Positions 6,127-14,527 of a DNA stretch of 64,000 nt are shown piece after piece. Location of the stretch: the NCBI RefSeq assembly GCF_013376415.1, contig NZ_WYET01000013.1, forward strand, positions 1 to 64,000. Direction: 5' to 3'. Position 1 is the stretch's first letter. Each line of letters starts with the position of its first letter. The position numbers and the translations under genes are program-made. A model generated the notes under the pieces. It was not told the origin of the DNA. It was given only the letters and a program-made list of their open reading frames with translations, and did no database searches. The stretch comes from Flagellimonas chongwuensis (GTDB taxonomy: Bacteria; Bacteroidota; Bacteroidia; Flavobacteriales; Flavobacteriaceae).

Positions 6127-8655
6127 TTATTCTTTTTCGTCCGTATTATCATCAATAGCCGTGCCATCTTCCCCTTTGACTTCGATATCCAAGATATCAT
6201 CTTCGTCGACTGGGTCATCCTCTTTCATCACTTTGGCAACAGCTGCAATAGAATCATTGTCCTTAAGATTGATCAGGCGAACCCCTTGCGTGGCTCTTCC
6301 CATAACCCTAAGATTTTCCACACCCATTCGGATGGCGATACCCGATTTATTGATAATCATCAGGTCATCCGTATCGGTAACGTTCTTGATGGCCACAAGA
6401 CCTCCTGTTTTCTCGGTGATGGAAATGGTCTTCACACCTTTCCCTCCCCTGTTGGTAATCCTGTAGTCTTCAATATTGGAACGCTTACCATAACCTCTTT
6501 CAGACACCACAAGAATATCATCCTCGAAATTATGGACAGAAACCATTCCTACCACTTCATCGTTATCATCAGCCAAAGTCACTCCTCTAACACCAGATGC
6601 ATTTCTTCCCATCGGTCTGGTTTTGGATTCTTCAAAACGAATAGCTTTCCCTGATTTAAGACCAAGGAATATTTGACTGGTTCCCGTAGTCAATTTTGCT
6701 TCTAACAGCTCATCCTCATCACGTATGGTTATCGCGTTGATACCGTTTTGACGTGGTCGGGAATATTGCTCCAAAGAAGTTTTCTTGACTGTTCCCTTTT
6801 TGGTTGCCATAATGACATAGTGACTGTTCACATAATCCTCATCTTTGAGATCTTGCGTACAGATAAATGCCTTGACCTTGTCATCCTGCTCTATATTGAT
6901 CAAGTTTTGAATGGCTCTACCTTTGGATGTTCTACTTCCTTCGGGTATTTCAAAAACACGCATCCAAAAACATTTTCCTTTTTGGGTAAAGAACAGCATG
7001 TATTGGTGGTTGGTACCCACGAACAGGTGCTCCAAGAAATCCTCATTTCGGGTAGAGGATGCTTTTTGACCAACACCTCCCCTATTTTGGGTCTTATATT
7101 CGGTAAGCGATGTCCTTTTGATATAGCCGGCATGCGAAATCGTGATGACCACTTGTTCATCCGGAATCATATCCTCGATACTCAAATCACCTCCCGCGTA
7201 GTTGATTTCGGACCTTCTGTCATCACCATACTTCTCCTTTACTTCAAGAAGCTCATCTTTGATGATCTGCATTCTACGTTCTTTCTTTTCAAGAATATCC
7301 TTCAAATCTTCGATAGTCTTCAAAAGTTCGGCATGCTCTTCGCGCAACTTGTCCTGCTCCAGTCCGGTAAGCTGTCGCAAACGCATTTCTACGATGGCCT
7401 TGGCTTGGACCTCCGTCAATTTGAAACGCTCCATCAATTTGGTACGCGCCTCCTCTACATTGGAAGAACCTCTGATGATTGCGATTACCTCATCGATATT
7501 GTCGGAAGCTATGATAAGTCCTTCCAAGATATGGGCACGATCTTCCGCTTTTTTGAGCTCGAACTTGGTTCTGCGAACCACGACTTCGTGCCTGTGCTCC
7601 ACAAAATGGTGGATAATATCCTTAAGGTTCAACAATTCCGGCCTGCCATTGACCAGCGCAATATTGTTGACACTAAAAGAGGATTGAAGTGCGGTGTACT
7701 TGTACAACATGTTAAGCACAATGTTCGGAATGGCGTCACGCTTCAAAATATATACGATACGCATTCCGTTTCTATCAGACTCATCCCTAATAGTGGATAT
7801 GCCTTCTATTTTCTTTTCGTTCACAAGGTCGGCGGTCTTCTTGATCATGTCCGCCTTGTTCACTTGATAAGGGATTTCGGTAACAACGATACTTTCCTTC
7901 CCCTGAACTTCCTCTATGGTTGCCTTGGCACGCATCACAACACGGCCTCGTCCTGTATGAAAAGCTTCTTTTACGCCATCATATCCATAAATGATTCCCC
8001 CGGTAGGAAAATCAGGAGCTTTAATGTGCGTAATGAGCTCATCTATTTCTATATCATTGTTATCGATATAAGCTACGGTACCATCTACCACCTCACGAAG
8101 GTTGTGCGGAGGCATATTGGTTGCCATACCCACAGCAATACCCGAGGCTCCGTTCACCAATAAATTGGGAATACGGGTCGGCAATACGGTAGGTTCTTGT
8201 ATGGTATCGTCAAAATTGAGTTGATGGTCCACCGTATCCTTATCGATATCGGCCAACATCTCCTCTGCGATCTTGCGCATTTTGGCCTCGGTATAACGCA
8301 TGGCCGCCGGGCTGTCGCCATCCACGGAACCAAAGTTACCTTGACCATCCACCAACATATACCTAAGGCTCCATTCTTGGGCCATACGCACCATGGTATC
8401 ATATACGGAAGAATCACCATGTGGATGATACTTACCTAAAACCTCACCCACAATACGGGCGGACTTTTTATGCGAACTATTGGACCTAACACCCAAATCA
8501 TGCATTCCGTAGAGCACTCTTCGGTGAACAGGTTTTAAACCATCACGAACATCTGGCAGGGCACGTGACACAATGACCGACATTGAATAATCAATGTAGG
8601 CAGATTTCATCTCATCCTCAATATTAATGGGAATTAACTTTTCTCCTTCCGCCAT
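6127..8655 (-). CDS. gyrA: DNA gyrase subunit A
   Basis: An 842-aa GyrA that breaks and rejoins DNA in the A2B2 gyrase to add negative supercoils. The winged-helix/tower region carries the catalytic Tyr121 (AAMRYTEAK). The quinolone pocket reads [10 protein letters not shown], with Ser82 and Asp86 at the positions of E. coli Ser83 and Asp87, i.e. the sensitive-type residues. The C-terminal pinwheel has a GyrA-box-like NRGGKG near residue 735 and ends in an acidic tail. It starts at ATG 8655 in a divergent gap shared with clpC. gyrB is not in the window. Confidence 0.97.
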   Translation of the reverse strand: MAEGEKLIPINIEDEMKSAYIDYSMSVIVSRALPDVRDGLKPVHRRVLYGMHDLGVRSNSSHKKSARIVGEVLGKYHPHGDSSVYDTMVRMAQEWSLRYMLVDGQGNFGSVDGDSPAAMRYTEAKMRKIAEEMLADIDKDTVDHQLNFDDTIQEPTVLPTRIPNLLVNGASGIAVGMATNMPPHNLREVVDGTVAYIDNNDIEIDELITHIKAPDFPTGGIIYGYDGVKEAFHTGRGRVVMRAKATIEEVQGKESIVVTEIPYQVNKADMIKKTADLVNEKKIEGISTIRDESDRNGMRIVYILKRDAIPNIVLNMLYKYTALQSSFSVNNIALVNGRPELLNLKDIIHHFVEHRHEVVVRRTKFELKKAEDRAHILEGLIIASDNIDEVIAIIRGSSNVEEARTKLMERFKLTEVQAKAIVEMRLRQLTGLEQDKLREEHAELLKTIEDLKDILEKKERRMQIIKDELLEVKEKYGDDRRSEINYAGGDLSIEDMIPDEQVVITISHAGYIKRTSLTEYKTQNRGGVGQKASSTRNEDFLEHLFVGTNHQYMLFFTQKGKCFWMRVFEIPEGSRTSKGRAIQNLINIEQDDKVKAFICTQDLKDEDYVNSHYVIMATKKGTVKKTSLEQYSRPRQNGINAITIRDEDELLEAKLTTGTSQIFLGLKSGKAIRFEESKTRPMGRNASGVRGVTLADDNDEVVGMVSVHNFEDDILVVSERGYGKRSNIEDYRITNRGGKGVKTISITEKTGGLVAIKNVTDTDDLMIINKSGIAIRMGVENLRVMGRATQGVRLINLKDNDSIAAVAKVMKEDDPVDEDDILDIEVKGEDGTAIDDNTDEKE

Positions 8656-8916
8656 GCTTATTTATTATAGATTTTTTGTGGTTAAATTATCATGGCAATA
8701 TACAGAAAATAGCAGCCTTTATAACCCTTTGCGAATACTTTATTAAAAAAATTATCAACATTACAGGTATTATCAACAATGCGATAATAAAGCTTTGTTA
8801 AATACCTCGAAAACATGAATTATTCCGACATTTACCACTACTTTATCGAATTAGGGTACGGTATTTGACCACCATAACAATACTTTTATTAATTTTAATT
8901 GCTGAAAAAGAAACGT

Positions 8917-11475
8917 ATGGACGACAATTTTTCCCCCCGCGTAAAGGACGTTATAGCATACAGCAAGGAAGAAGCCCTTAGACTGGGCCATGATTTTATT
9001 GGCACGGAGCACCTTATGCTAGGTCTTTTAAGAGACGGAAATGGCAAAGCCATAAATATATTGGATGCACTCGATGTGGATTTGGACCACCTGCGCAGAA
9101 AGGTGGAAATCCTTAGCCCAGCGAATCCAAATACAGGAACGATGCAGAAGGACAAGAAGAATCTTCACTTGACCCGCCAAGCGGAAAGAGCGTTGAAGAC
9201 AACCTTTTTGGAAGCGAAACTATTCCAGAGTTCTTCTATAAACACCGCACACCTGTTGCTTTGCATCCTAAGAAACGAGAATGATCCAACAACCAAGTTG
9301 TTGCACAAACTGAAAGTGGACTACGACAATGTCAAGGAACAGTTCAAATCCATGATCACCAGTGACGATGACTACATAGACACCCCACAAGCGGAATCTT
9401 TTCCAGGGGACACAGATGATATGGGAGATAGTAAAGAAGGTTCTTTCGGTTCCGGAAGCGCTGCACAAAAAGGAAACAAAAAATCCAAGACCCCTGTTCT
9501 AGACAATTTTGGACGCGACCTTACCCGTTTGGCCGAAGAGAACAAATTGGACCCCGTTGTGGGAAGAGAAAAGGAAATTGAGCGCGTTTCCCAAATATTG
9601 AGCAGACGTAAAAAGAACAATCCACTGCTTATTGGTGAGCCAGGAGTTGGTAAAAGCGCCATTGCCGAAGGTCTGGCATTGCGTATTATCAACAAAAAGG
9701 TTTCCCGAATACTTTACAATAAACGAGTGGTGACTCTGGATCTTGCCTCTTTGGTGGCCGGCACAAAATATCGTGGCCAGTTCGAGGAGCGCATGAAAGC
9801 TGTAATGAACGAGCTGGAAAAGAACGATGATATCATCTTGTTCATTGATGAGATACACACTATTGTTGGCGCAGGTGGAGCAACCGGAAGCTTGGATGCA
9901 TCCAATATGTTCAAACCCGCATTGGCAAGAGGTGAAATTCAGTGTATAGGAGCCACCACGCTGGATGAGTACAGACAATACATAGAAAAAGACGGTGCTT
10001 TGGAACGTCGTTTTCAAAAGGTAATGGTAGAGCCCACATCCGTGGAGGAAACCATCGAAATTTTGATGAACATCAAAGGCAAGTACGAAGAACACCACAA
10101 TGTAAATTATACGGACGAAGCCATTATGGCGTGTGTAAAATTGACCAACCGTTATATGACGGACCGCTTTTTACCGGACAAAGCAATCGATGCGCTGGAC
10201 GAAGCAGGGTCAAGGGTACACATCGTAAACATGGACGTTCCCAAACAAATCTTGGAACTGGAAAGCCAGCTCGAAGATGTTCGTGAACTCAAAAATAGCG
10301 TTGTTAAAAAACAGAAATACGAGGAGGCTGCCAAGCTAAGGGACGATGAAAAACGTTTGGAAAAAGATTTGGCAACCGCTCAAGAACGCTGGGAAGAAGA
10401 AAGCAAACTTCATAGGGAAACCGTATCCGAGGACAATGTTGCCGATGTGGTTTCTATGATGAGTGGCATCCCCGTTAACAGGATAGCACAGACCGAAAGC
10501 AACAAATTGGCCGAACTGCCCAATCTTATCAAAGGATTTGTAATCGGTCAAGATGAAGCTGTATCCAAGGTAGCAAGGGCAATCCAACGGAACCGTGCCG
10601 GGCTTAAAGACCCGAACAAACCTATTGGCTCGTTCATTTTCTTGGGACAGACAGGTGTTGGTAAAACTCAATTGGCCAAAATTTTGGCCAAGGAGCTATT
10701 CGATTCCGAAGATGCCTTGATACGAATTGATATGAGCGAATACATGGAAAAATTCGCCATTTCAAGATTGGTAGGAGCACCTCCGGGATATGTCGGTTAC
10801 GAAGAAGGCGGACAGTTGACCGAAAAAGTTCGACGTAAGCCTTACTCAGTGATTTTATTGGATGAAGTGGAGAAAGCCCACCCCGATGTATTCAATATGT
10901 TGCTGCAAGTGTTGGATGATGGTTTCCTAACCGATAGTCTTGGACGCAAAATTGATTTTAGGAACACTATTATAATCATGACTTCCAATATCGGCGCAAG
11001 ACAATTGAAGGATTTTGGACAGGGAGTTGGTTTTGGTACCGCTGCAAAAAAGGCGCAGGCCGACGACCACCAGAAAAGCGTTATCGAAAATGCTTTGAAA
11101 AAAGCATTTGCTCCTGAATTCTTGAACAGGATAGACGATGTAGTCGTTTTCAATGCCTTGGAAAGAGAGGATATCCACAAAATCATTGATATAGAACTGA
11201 ACAAGCTCTATAAAAGAATCAAGGAAATCGGTTATGATTTGACGCTTTCCGACAAAGCCAAGGATTACATTGCCGATAAAGGTTTTGATAAGCAATATGG
11301 CGCGAGACCTCTTAAAAGAGCCATCCAAAAATATATTGAGGATACCTTGGCCGAGGAAATCGTAAACTCCAAGTTGGAGGAAGGAGACAGTATTTTTATG
11401 GACTTGGATGAGAAAAAAGAAGAGCTCACCATCAAAATAGAAAAAGCTGAAAAATCCCCTGAAGCTGAAAAGTAA
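8917..11475 (+). CDS. clpC: ATP-dependent Clp protease ATP-binding subunit ClpC
   Basis: An 852-aa Hsp100 unfoldase that feeds substrates to ClpP. In order it has a double Clp-N repeat (residues 1-145), a linker rich in Gly/Ser/Asp, AAA+ domain 1 with Walker A GEPGVGKS, a short UVR-like middle segment (KQKYEEAAKLRDDEKRL) typical of ClpC rather than ClpB, AAA+ domain 2 with Walker A GQTGVGKT, and the C-terminal D2-small domain. ATG at 8917 is preferred to an in-frame TTG at 8899, because Clp-N domains begin 'MDDNFSPRV'. It is divergent from gyrA and ends at a clear terminator. Confidence 0.95.
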   Translation: MDDNFSPRVKDVIAYSKEEALRLGHDFIGTEHLMLGLLRDGNGKAINILDALDVDLDHLRRKVEILSPANPNTGTMQKDKKNLHLTRQAERALKTTFLEAKLFQSSSINTAHLLLCILRNENDPTTKLLHKLKVDYDNVKEQFKSMITSDDDYIDTPQAESFPGDTDDMGDSKEGSFGSGSAAQKGNKKSKTPVLDNFGRDLTRLAEENKLDPVVGREKEIERVSQILSRRKKNNPLLIGEPGVGKSAIAEGLALRIINKKVSRILYNKRVVTLDLASLVAGTKYRGQFEERMKAVMNELEKNDDIILFIDEIHTIVGAGGATGSLDASNMFKPALARGEIQCIGATTLDEYRQYIEKDGALERRFQKVMVEPTSVEETIEILMNIKGKYEEHHNVNYTDEAIMACVKLTNRYMTDRFLPDKAIDALDEAGSRVHIVNMDVPKQILELESQLEDVRELKNSVVKKQKYEEAAKLRDDEKRLEKDLATAQERWEEESKLHRETVSEDNVADVVSMMSGIPVNRIAQTESNKLAELPNLIKGFVIGQDEAVSKVARAIQRNRAGLKDPNKPIGSFIFLGQTGVGKTQLAKILAKELFDSEDALIRIDMSEYMEKFAISRLVGAPPGYVGYEEGGQLTEKVRRKPYSVILLDEVEKAHPDVFNMLLQVLDDGFLTDSLGRKIDFRNTIIIMTSNIGARQLKDFGQGVGFGTAAKKAQADDHQKSVIENALKKAFAPEFLNRIDDVVVFNALEREDIHKIIDIELNKLYKRIKEIGYDLTLSDKAKDYIADKGFDKQYGARPLKRAIQKYIEDTLAEEIVNSKLEEGDSIFMDLDEKKEELTIKIEKAEKSPEAEK

Positions 11476-11496
11476 TTGCACAGATAATGCAAAATG

Positions 11497-11524
11497 AAAA
11501 GCTGGCGATTGCCAGCTTTTTTTT
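11497..11524 (+). terminator. clpC terminator
   Basis: AAAAGCTGGC (11497-11506) pairs perfectly with GCCAGCTTTT (11511-11520) around GATT, then continues in a T run. Confidence 0.85.
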
Positions 11525-11674
11525 GTTCCAGAAATCCACTATCTCTTAATTTGATTTGATATGAGACCTAACATAAAGGACCGGACCACTTAGCCAAAAA
11601 AATCACAATTTAATCAAACAGCTTGTCCATTGCCCTTTAAAAAATTAAGTTTGAGGTTTATTTAACCACAACCG

Positions 11675-12115
11675 ATGACCTATACACTAACCTACGAATC
11701 GGAAATCGTAGAACCAATGGACAGCCATGAAATGGGTCTCTTATTGGAACAATCCAGAAGCAACAATAAACGCGACAATATAACAGGTTGCCTTATTTAT
11801 TATATGGGTGGATTTATCCAAGTTCTGGAAGGTGACAAGGCAAAAGTCCTTGACCTTTACGAGAAAATTAAGTTGGACGAACGCCACAAGAACGTACATA
11901 TGTTTTCTGAAGATGACAATGTAGAAAGAAGCTTTCCTAATTGGGGTATGGCGTACTACCCTATTGATGCCAACACAACGAACAAAAGTGAGTTTGAACA
12001 GTTCAAGAGAAACTTATTGCTTTTAGCTGATTTTACCGTACCAAAGCATCTTACCGCAAAATTATTCTGGGAAAGGACAAAATTCTTGATCACAAATCCT
12101 CCCAACAATCTTTAG
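11675..12115 (+). CDS. Short BLUF-domain blue-light photoreceptor
   Basis: A 146-aa protein that is essentially one BLUF domain, which binds FAD and changes its hydrogen bonds in blue light. The key residues are visible: Tyr7 (LTYES), Asn35 (DNITG), Gln49 in FIQVLEG, and Trp90/Met92 in PNWGMAY. About 40 residues follow the domain, enough for the capping helices but not for an output enzyme, so signalling must go through a protein partner. The following STAS-like gene (12315) is the nearest candidate, but the 199-nt gap makes a shared transcript uncertain. Confidence 0.88.
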   Translation: MTYTLTYESEIVEPMDSHEMGLLLEQSRSNNKRDNITGCLIYYMGGFIQVLEGDKAKVLDLYEKIKLDERHKNVHMFSEDDNVERSFPNWGMAYYPIDANTTNKSEFEQFKRNLLLLADFTVPKHLTAKLFWERTKFLITNPPNNL

Positions 12116-12314
12116 GGTGGATATATCTCCTTGTCCAGATGTAAAATCAGGTAAAGGATAGTATCGTTTTAAAACACCTAGGAGTTATACTTAATCCTGT
12201 TTTACGACTCGGGATTACCATACATAAGATATTTTAGCGTTTAATCTATTATTTTTCCACCAGCCTTCCTTCCCCTCTAATTTCGTAGACGAGACACTAT
12301 AATTACATTTGGGG

Positions 12315-12734
12315 ATGAAAATAACTTCTAAAAAGAAGACCGTGGTGGTACGCGAGTACCAGCTGGAAGTAGGAACCGTACAGGTTTATCAAAACTACAT
12401 GGTTGCTTCCTTCAACGAGGGCGCCACAATTACATTGGAAAGAACATATCAAATCATCGGAATATCTGAAATCCATTTTAGAGACCGTGATTTTGGCTAT
12501 ATCAGCTTAAGAAAAAACTCCTACGCAATCGACCCCACCGTATACAACTACCTAAGAGGACTGGACAATTTGAAGGCGTTCGCTATTGTTTCCAAAAAGG
12601 AAATAGACATGCACAATTTCAATATTGAAAAAATGTTCTATAAAAAGCCCATGGAATTCTTTATCGAGTTTGACAATGCCTTGACATGGATACAAAAAAG
12701 ACTTAAGACCTTTACTGGAGAAAAGAAATCTTAA
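12315..12734 (+). CDS. STAS/SpoIIAA-like hypothetical protein
   Basis: A 139-aa cytoplasmic protein. The pattern (VVREYQLEVGTVQVYQNYMVASFNEGATIT..., then LRGLDNLKAFAIVSKKEIDMHNFNIEK) resembles the small STAS-like proteins of Bacteroidota, with alternating beta-alpha units. No enzyme motif is seen. ATG 12315 is preferred over an in-frame TTG at 12309. The stop overlaps the stop of nnr by 3 nt on the opposite strand, so the two genes converge without room for a terminator. Function unknown. Confidence 0.65.
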   Translation: MKITSKKKTVVVREYQLEVGTVQVYQNYMVASFNEGATITLERTYQIIGISEIHFRDRDFGYISLRKNSYAIDPTVYNYLRGLDNLKAFAIVSKKEIDMHNFNIEKMFYKKPMEFFIEFDNALTWIQKRLKTFTGEKKS

Positions 12735-14269
12735 TTACTATTCTCTTTCTGTTCCATTTCCGGTTGTCGGAGGAGGTCGGCATATGCATTCCCAATATTA
12801 TCCACTAAAATTGAAGCCTTCAGGGCTTCATACCCTTTGGTTGAAGCTCCCAAATCGCCAGCCAACCCGTGTAAGTACACACCGAATATAGCAGCTTCAA
12901 CGGACGGATACCCTTGAGCCATAAGCCCCGTTATCATACCAGTTAAGACATCTCCGCTTCCCGCCGTCGCCATTCCTGGGTTTCCGGTTGTGTTCACATA
13001 ACCTTTATCATTATATATGGTAATCGTATGCGCCCCTTTGATTACGACAACAAAATTATGCTGCTTTGCAAATGACTTGGTCTTTTCCAACTTTTCAAAA
13101 TCGGATTCCCAATGGCCAATCAACCGTTCCAGCTCCTTTGGGTGGGGCGTCAGCACAGATAATTGAGGAACATCTTTCAACAGTTCTGGGTTCTTCGATA
13201 AAATATTCAACCCGTCCGCATCGATGACCATAGGTGATTTAATGTTTCTCAAAAATGAGGAAAAAGCATCAACCGTATCATCATCCTGTCCAATACCAAC
13301 TCCTATTCCGACCACGGTAGGCTCAAAAGGAATCTCTATTCTCGAAATATTTTTGTCCCGTGAACCTGTCAGCACCATCACTTCGGGTACTGCAGTTTGC
13401 AAAGGGTCATATCCGCATTTGGGAACAAAAGCTGTGACCAAACCACTTCCCACACTCAAACAGGAATTGCTCGCCAATTGTACGGCACCAATCTTACCAT
13501 AGCTTCCTCCAACTATTACCGAATGTCCGTAGGTTCCCTTGTGGGAGAACTTTAGCCTGGGGCGATACATGGGCAATACCTCGGGTCGCCCGATTAGTTC
13601 AAAATCCGCTTCAGTATTGGCAATAAATTCGGGGTTCAACCCAATATCAAGTACTTCCCATTGGTTAACGTAAACCCCTGTCTCCGGCAAAAAGAAAATC
13701 AGTTTGGGCAATTGAAAACTCAAAACATAACTCGCTTGTATCACATAGGATGCATTCCAAGGTGCCTTATCTACCGGCAGACCAGAAGGAACATCCACAG
13801 AAAGTGCAAATGCACGAGAGTCATTGATATGTCCAATCAATTTTCCCACCCAATCATCGGGAGCACGGTTGAGTCCAATACCAAAAATGGCATCTACCAC
13901 AATATCGTTGGGGGAAAGCTCCGGCAAATCGCTCTCCTCATTTATAAAGTCAGGCCACACCTTAAGATCCTTCAACCGTTCCAAGTTCAACAGAAAATCT
14001 TCCGAACGTTTATCGCTATAATTTACTACGTATACCTTGATGGAATAACCATGTTCGTGCAACATTCTGGCCAATGCCATGCCATCTCCACCATTATTCC
14101 CGATGCCGCAGAACAATTGAATATTGACTTGGGTACCCCTTAAACGTGAATGAAGCCATTCGAACAACTGGGCTGCCGCCCTTTCCATGAGTTCTTCACT
14201 CTTTATCTGTTCTTTTTGTATTGTGGATTTATCAGCTTGATAGATTTGATGGGCAGAAAATATTTTCAT
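12731..14269 (-). CDS. nnr: Bifunctional NAD(P)H-hydrate epimerase / ADP-dependent dehydratase
   Basis: A 512-aa fusion that repairs damaged NADH/NADPH hydrates. The N-terminal YjeF epimerase domain (1-215) shows GIGNNGGDGMALAR at residues 55-68. The C-terminal ribokinase-like dehydratase domain (230-500) shows LTPHPKELERLIG and the anion-hole/substrate loop NPGMATAGSGDVLTGM, followed by GVYLHGLAGDLGA. Both domains have the expected length, so the enzyme looks intact. It is divergent from the threonine operon. Confidence 0.93.
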   Translation of the reverse strand: MKIFSAHQIYQADKSTIQKEQIKSEELMERAAAQLFEWLHSRLRGTQVNIQLFCGIGNNGGDGMALARMLHEHGYSIKVYVVNYSDKRSEDFLLNLERLKDLKVWPDFINEESDLPELSPNDIVVDAIFGIGLNRAPDDWVGKLIGHINDSRAFALSVDVPSGLPVDKAPWNASYVIQASYVLSFQLPKLIFFLPETGVYVNQWEVLDIGLNPEFIANTEADFELIGRPEVLPMYRPRLKFSHKGTYGHSVIVGGSYGKIGAVQLASNSCLSVGSGLVTAFVPKCGYDPLQTAVPEVMVLTGSRDKNISRIEIPFEPTVVGIGVGIGQDDDTVDAFSSFLRNIKSPMVIDADGLNILSKNPELLKDVPQLSVLTPHPKELERLIGHWESDFEKLEKTKSFAKQHNFVVVIKGAHTITIYNDKGYVNTTGNPGMATAGSGDVLTGMITGLMAQGYPSVEAAIFGVYLHGLAGDLGASTKGYEALKASILVDNIGNAYADLLRQPEMEQKENSN

Positions 14270-14324
14270 TCAATAAAAAAAATTGTTTATTCTTAAGGAT
14301 TTCGCAAAAAACAACACCGATGAT

Positions 14325-14355
14325 TTGATGAAGCACACAAAAGTACTACTTTTAT
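14325..14355 (+). promoter_or_regulatory. Candidate promoter of the thr operon
   Basis: TTG at 14325-14327, then 20 nt, then TACTTTTA at 14348-14355 (one mismatch to TAnnTTTG). A start site near 14362 would give a leader RNA of about 165 nt containing the leader peptide and the attenuator stem. Confidence 0.4.
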
Positions 14356-14379
14356 CATCTCATTACAGAGCAATGCAGT

Positions 14380-14494
14380 TAAAACAAACGGATATTAACT
14401 TTAATTTGATGAATCCTTTTTCATCTACCTTCACTATTACTACTACCACCCCTTTGGGGTAATCTGCTATATATAATTTCGTCCGTTTTTTTAA
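14380..14494 (+). promoter_or_regulatory. Threonine attenuator: long-range stem enclosing the leader peptide
   Basis: TTAAAACAAACGGA (14380-14393) is complementary to TCCGTTTTTTTAA (14482-14494): 13 pairs with one bulged C. The right arm contains a run of seven T, so the stem could act as a terminator or its competitor. Between the arms lie the Thr-rich leader peptide and a short stem, CCCC/GGGG, overlapping its last codons (14449-14459). Ribosomes pausing at the Thr codons would be expected to change which stem forms. The exact alternative structures are inferred. Confidence 0.5.
14409..14462 (+). CDS. thrL: thr operon leader peptide
   Basis: A 17-codon frame reading MNPFSSTFTITTTTPLG, with six Thr codons (four of them consecutive) and one Ile, ending at TAA 14460-14462, 65 nt before thrA. 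Leader peptides that use Thr and Ile codons control thrABC by ribosome-mediated attenuation in enterobacteria. The composition and position match that role closely, although the sequence is otherwise unlike E. coli ThrL. Too short to be recognised by similarity; the call rests on codon content and context. Confidence 0.75.
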   Translation: MNPFSSTFTITTTTPLG

Positions 14495-14527
14495 TCTATT
14501 TTCAATTTTTCACAACAATATTTCATT

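Noticed and set aside
6748-8163. 471-codon open frame antisense to gyrA
   Set aside because: Mirror of a strongly conserved gene; composition is that of a reverse-complement shadow, with no recognisable domain.
9499-10098. 199-codon frame antisense to clpC
   Set aside because: Shadow of the AAA+ coding sequence; no start context or domain.
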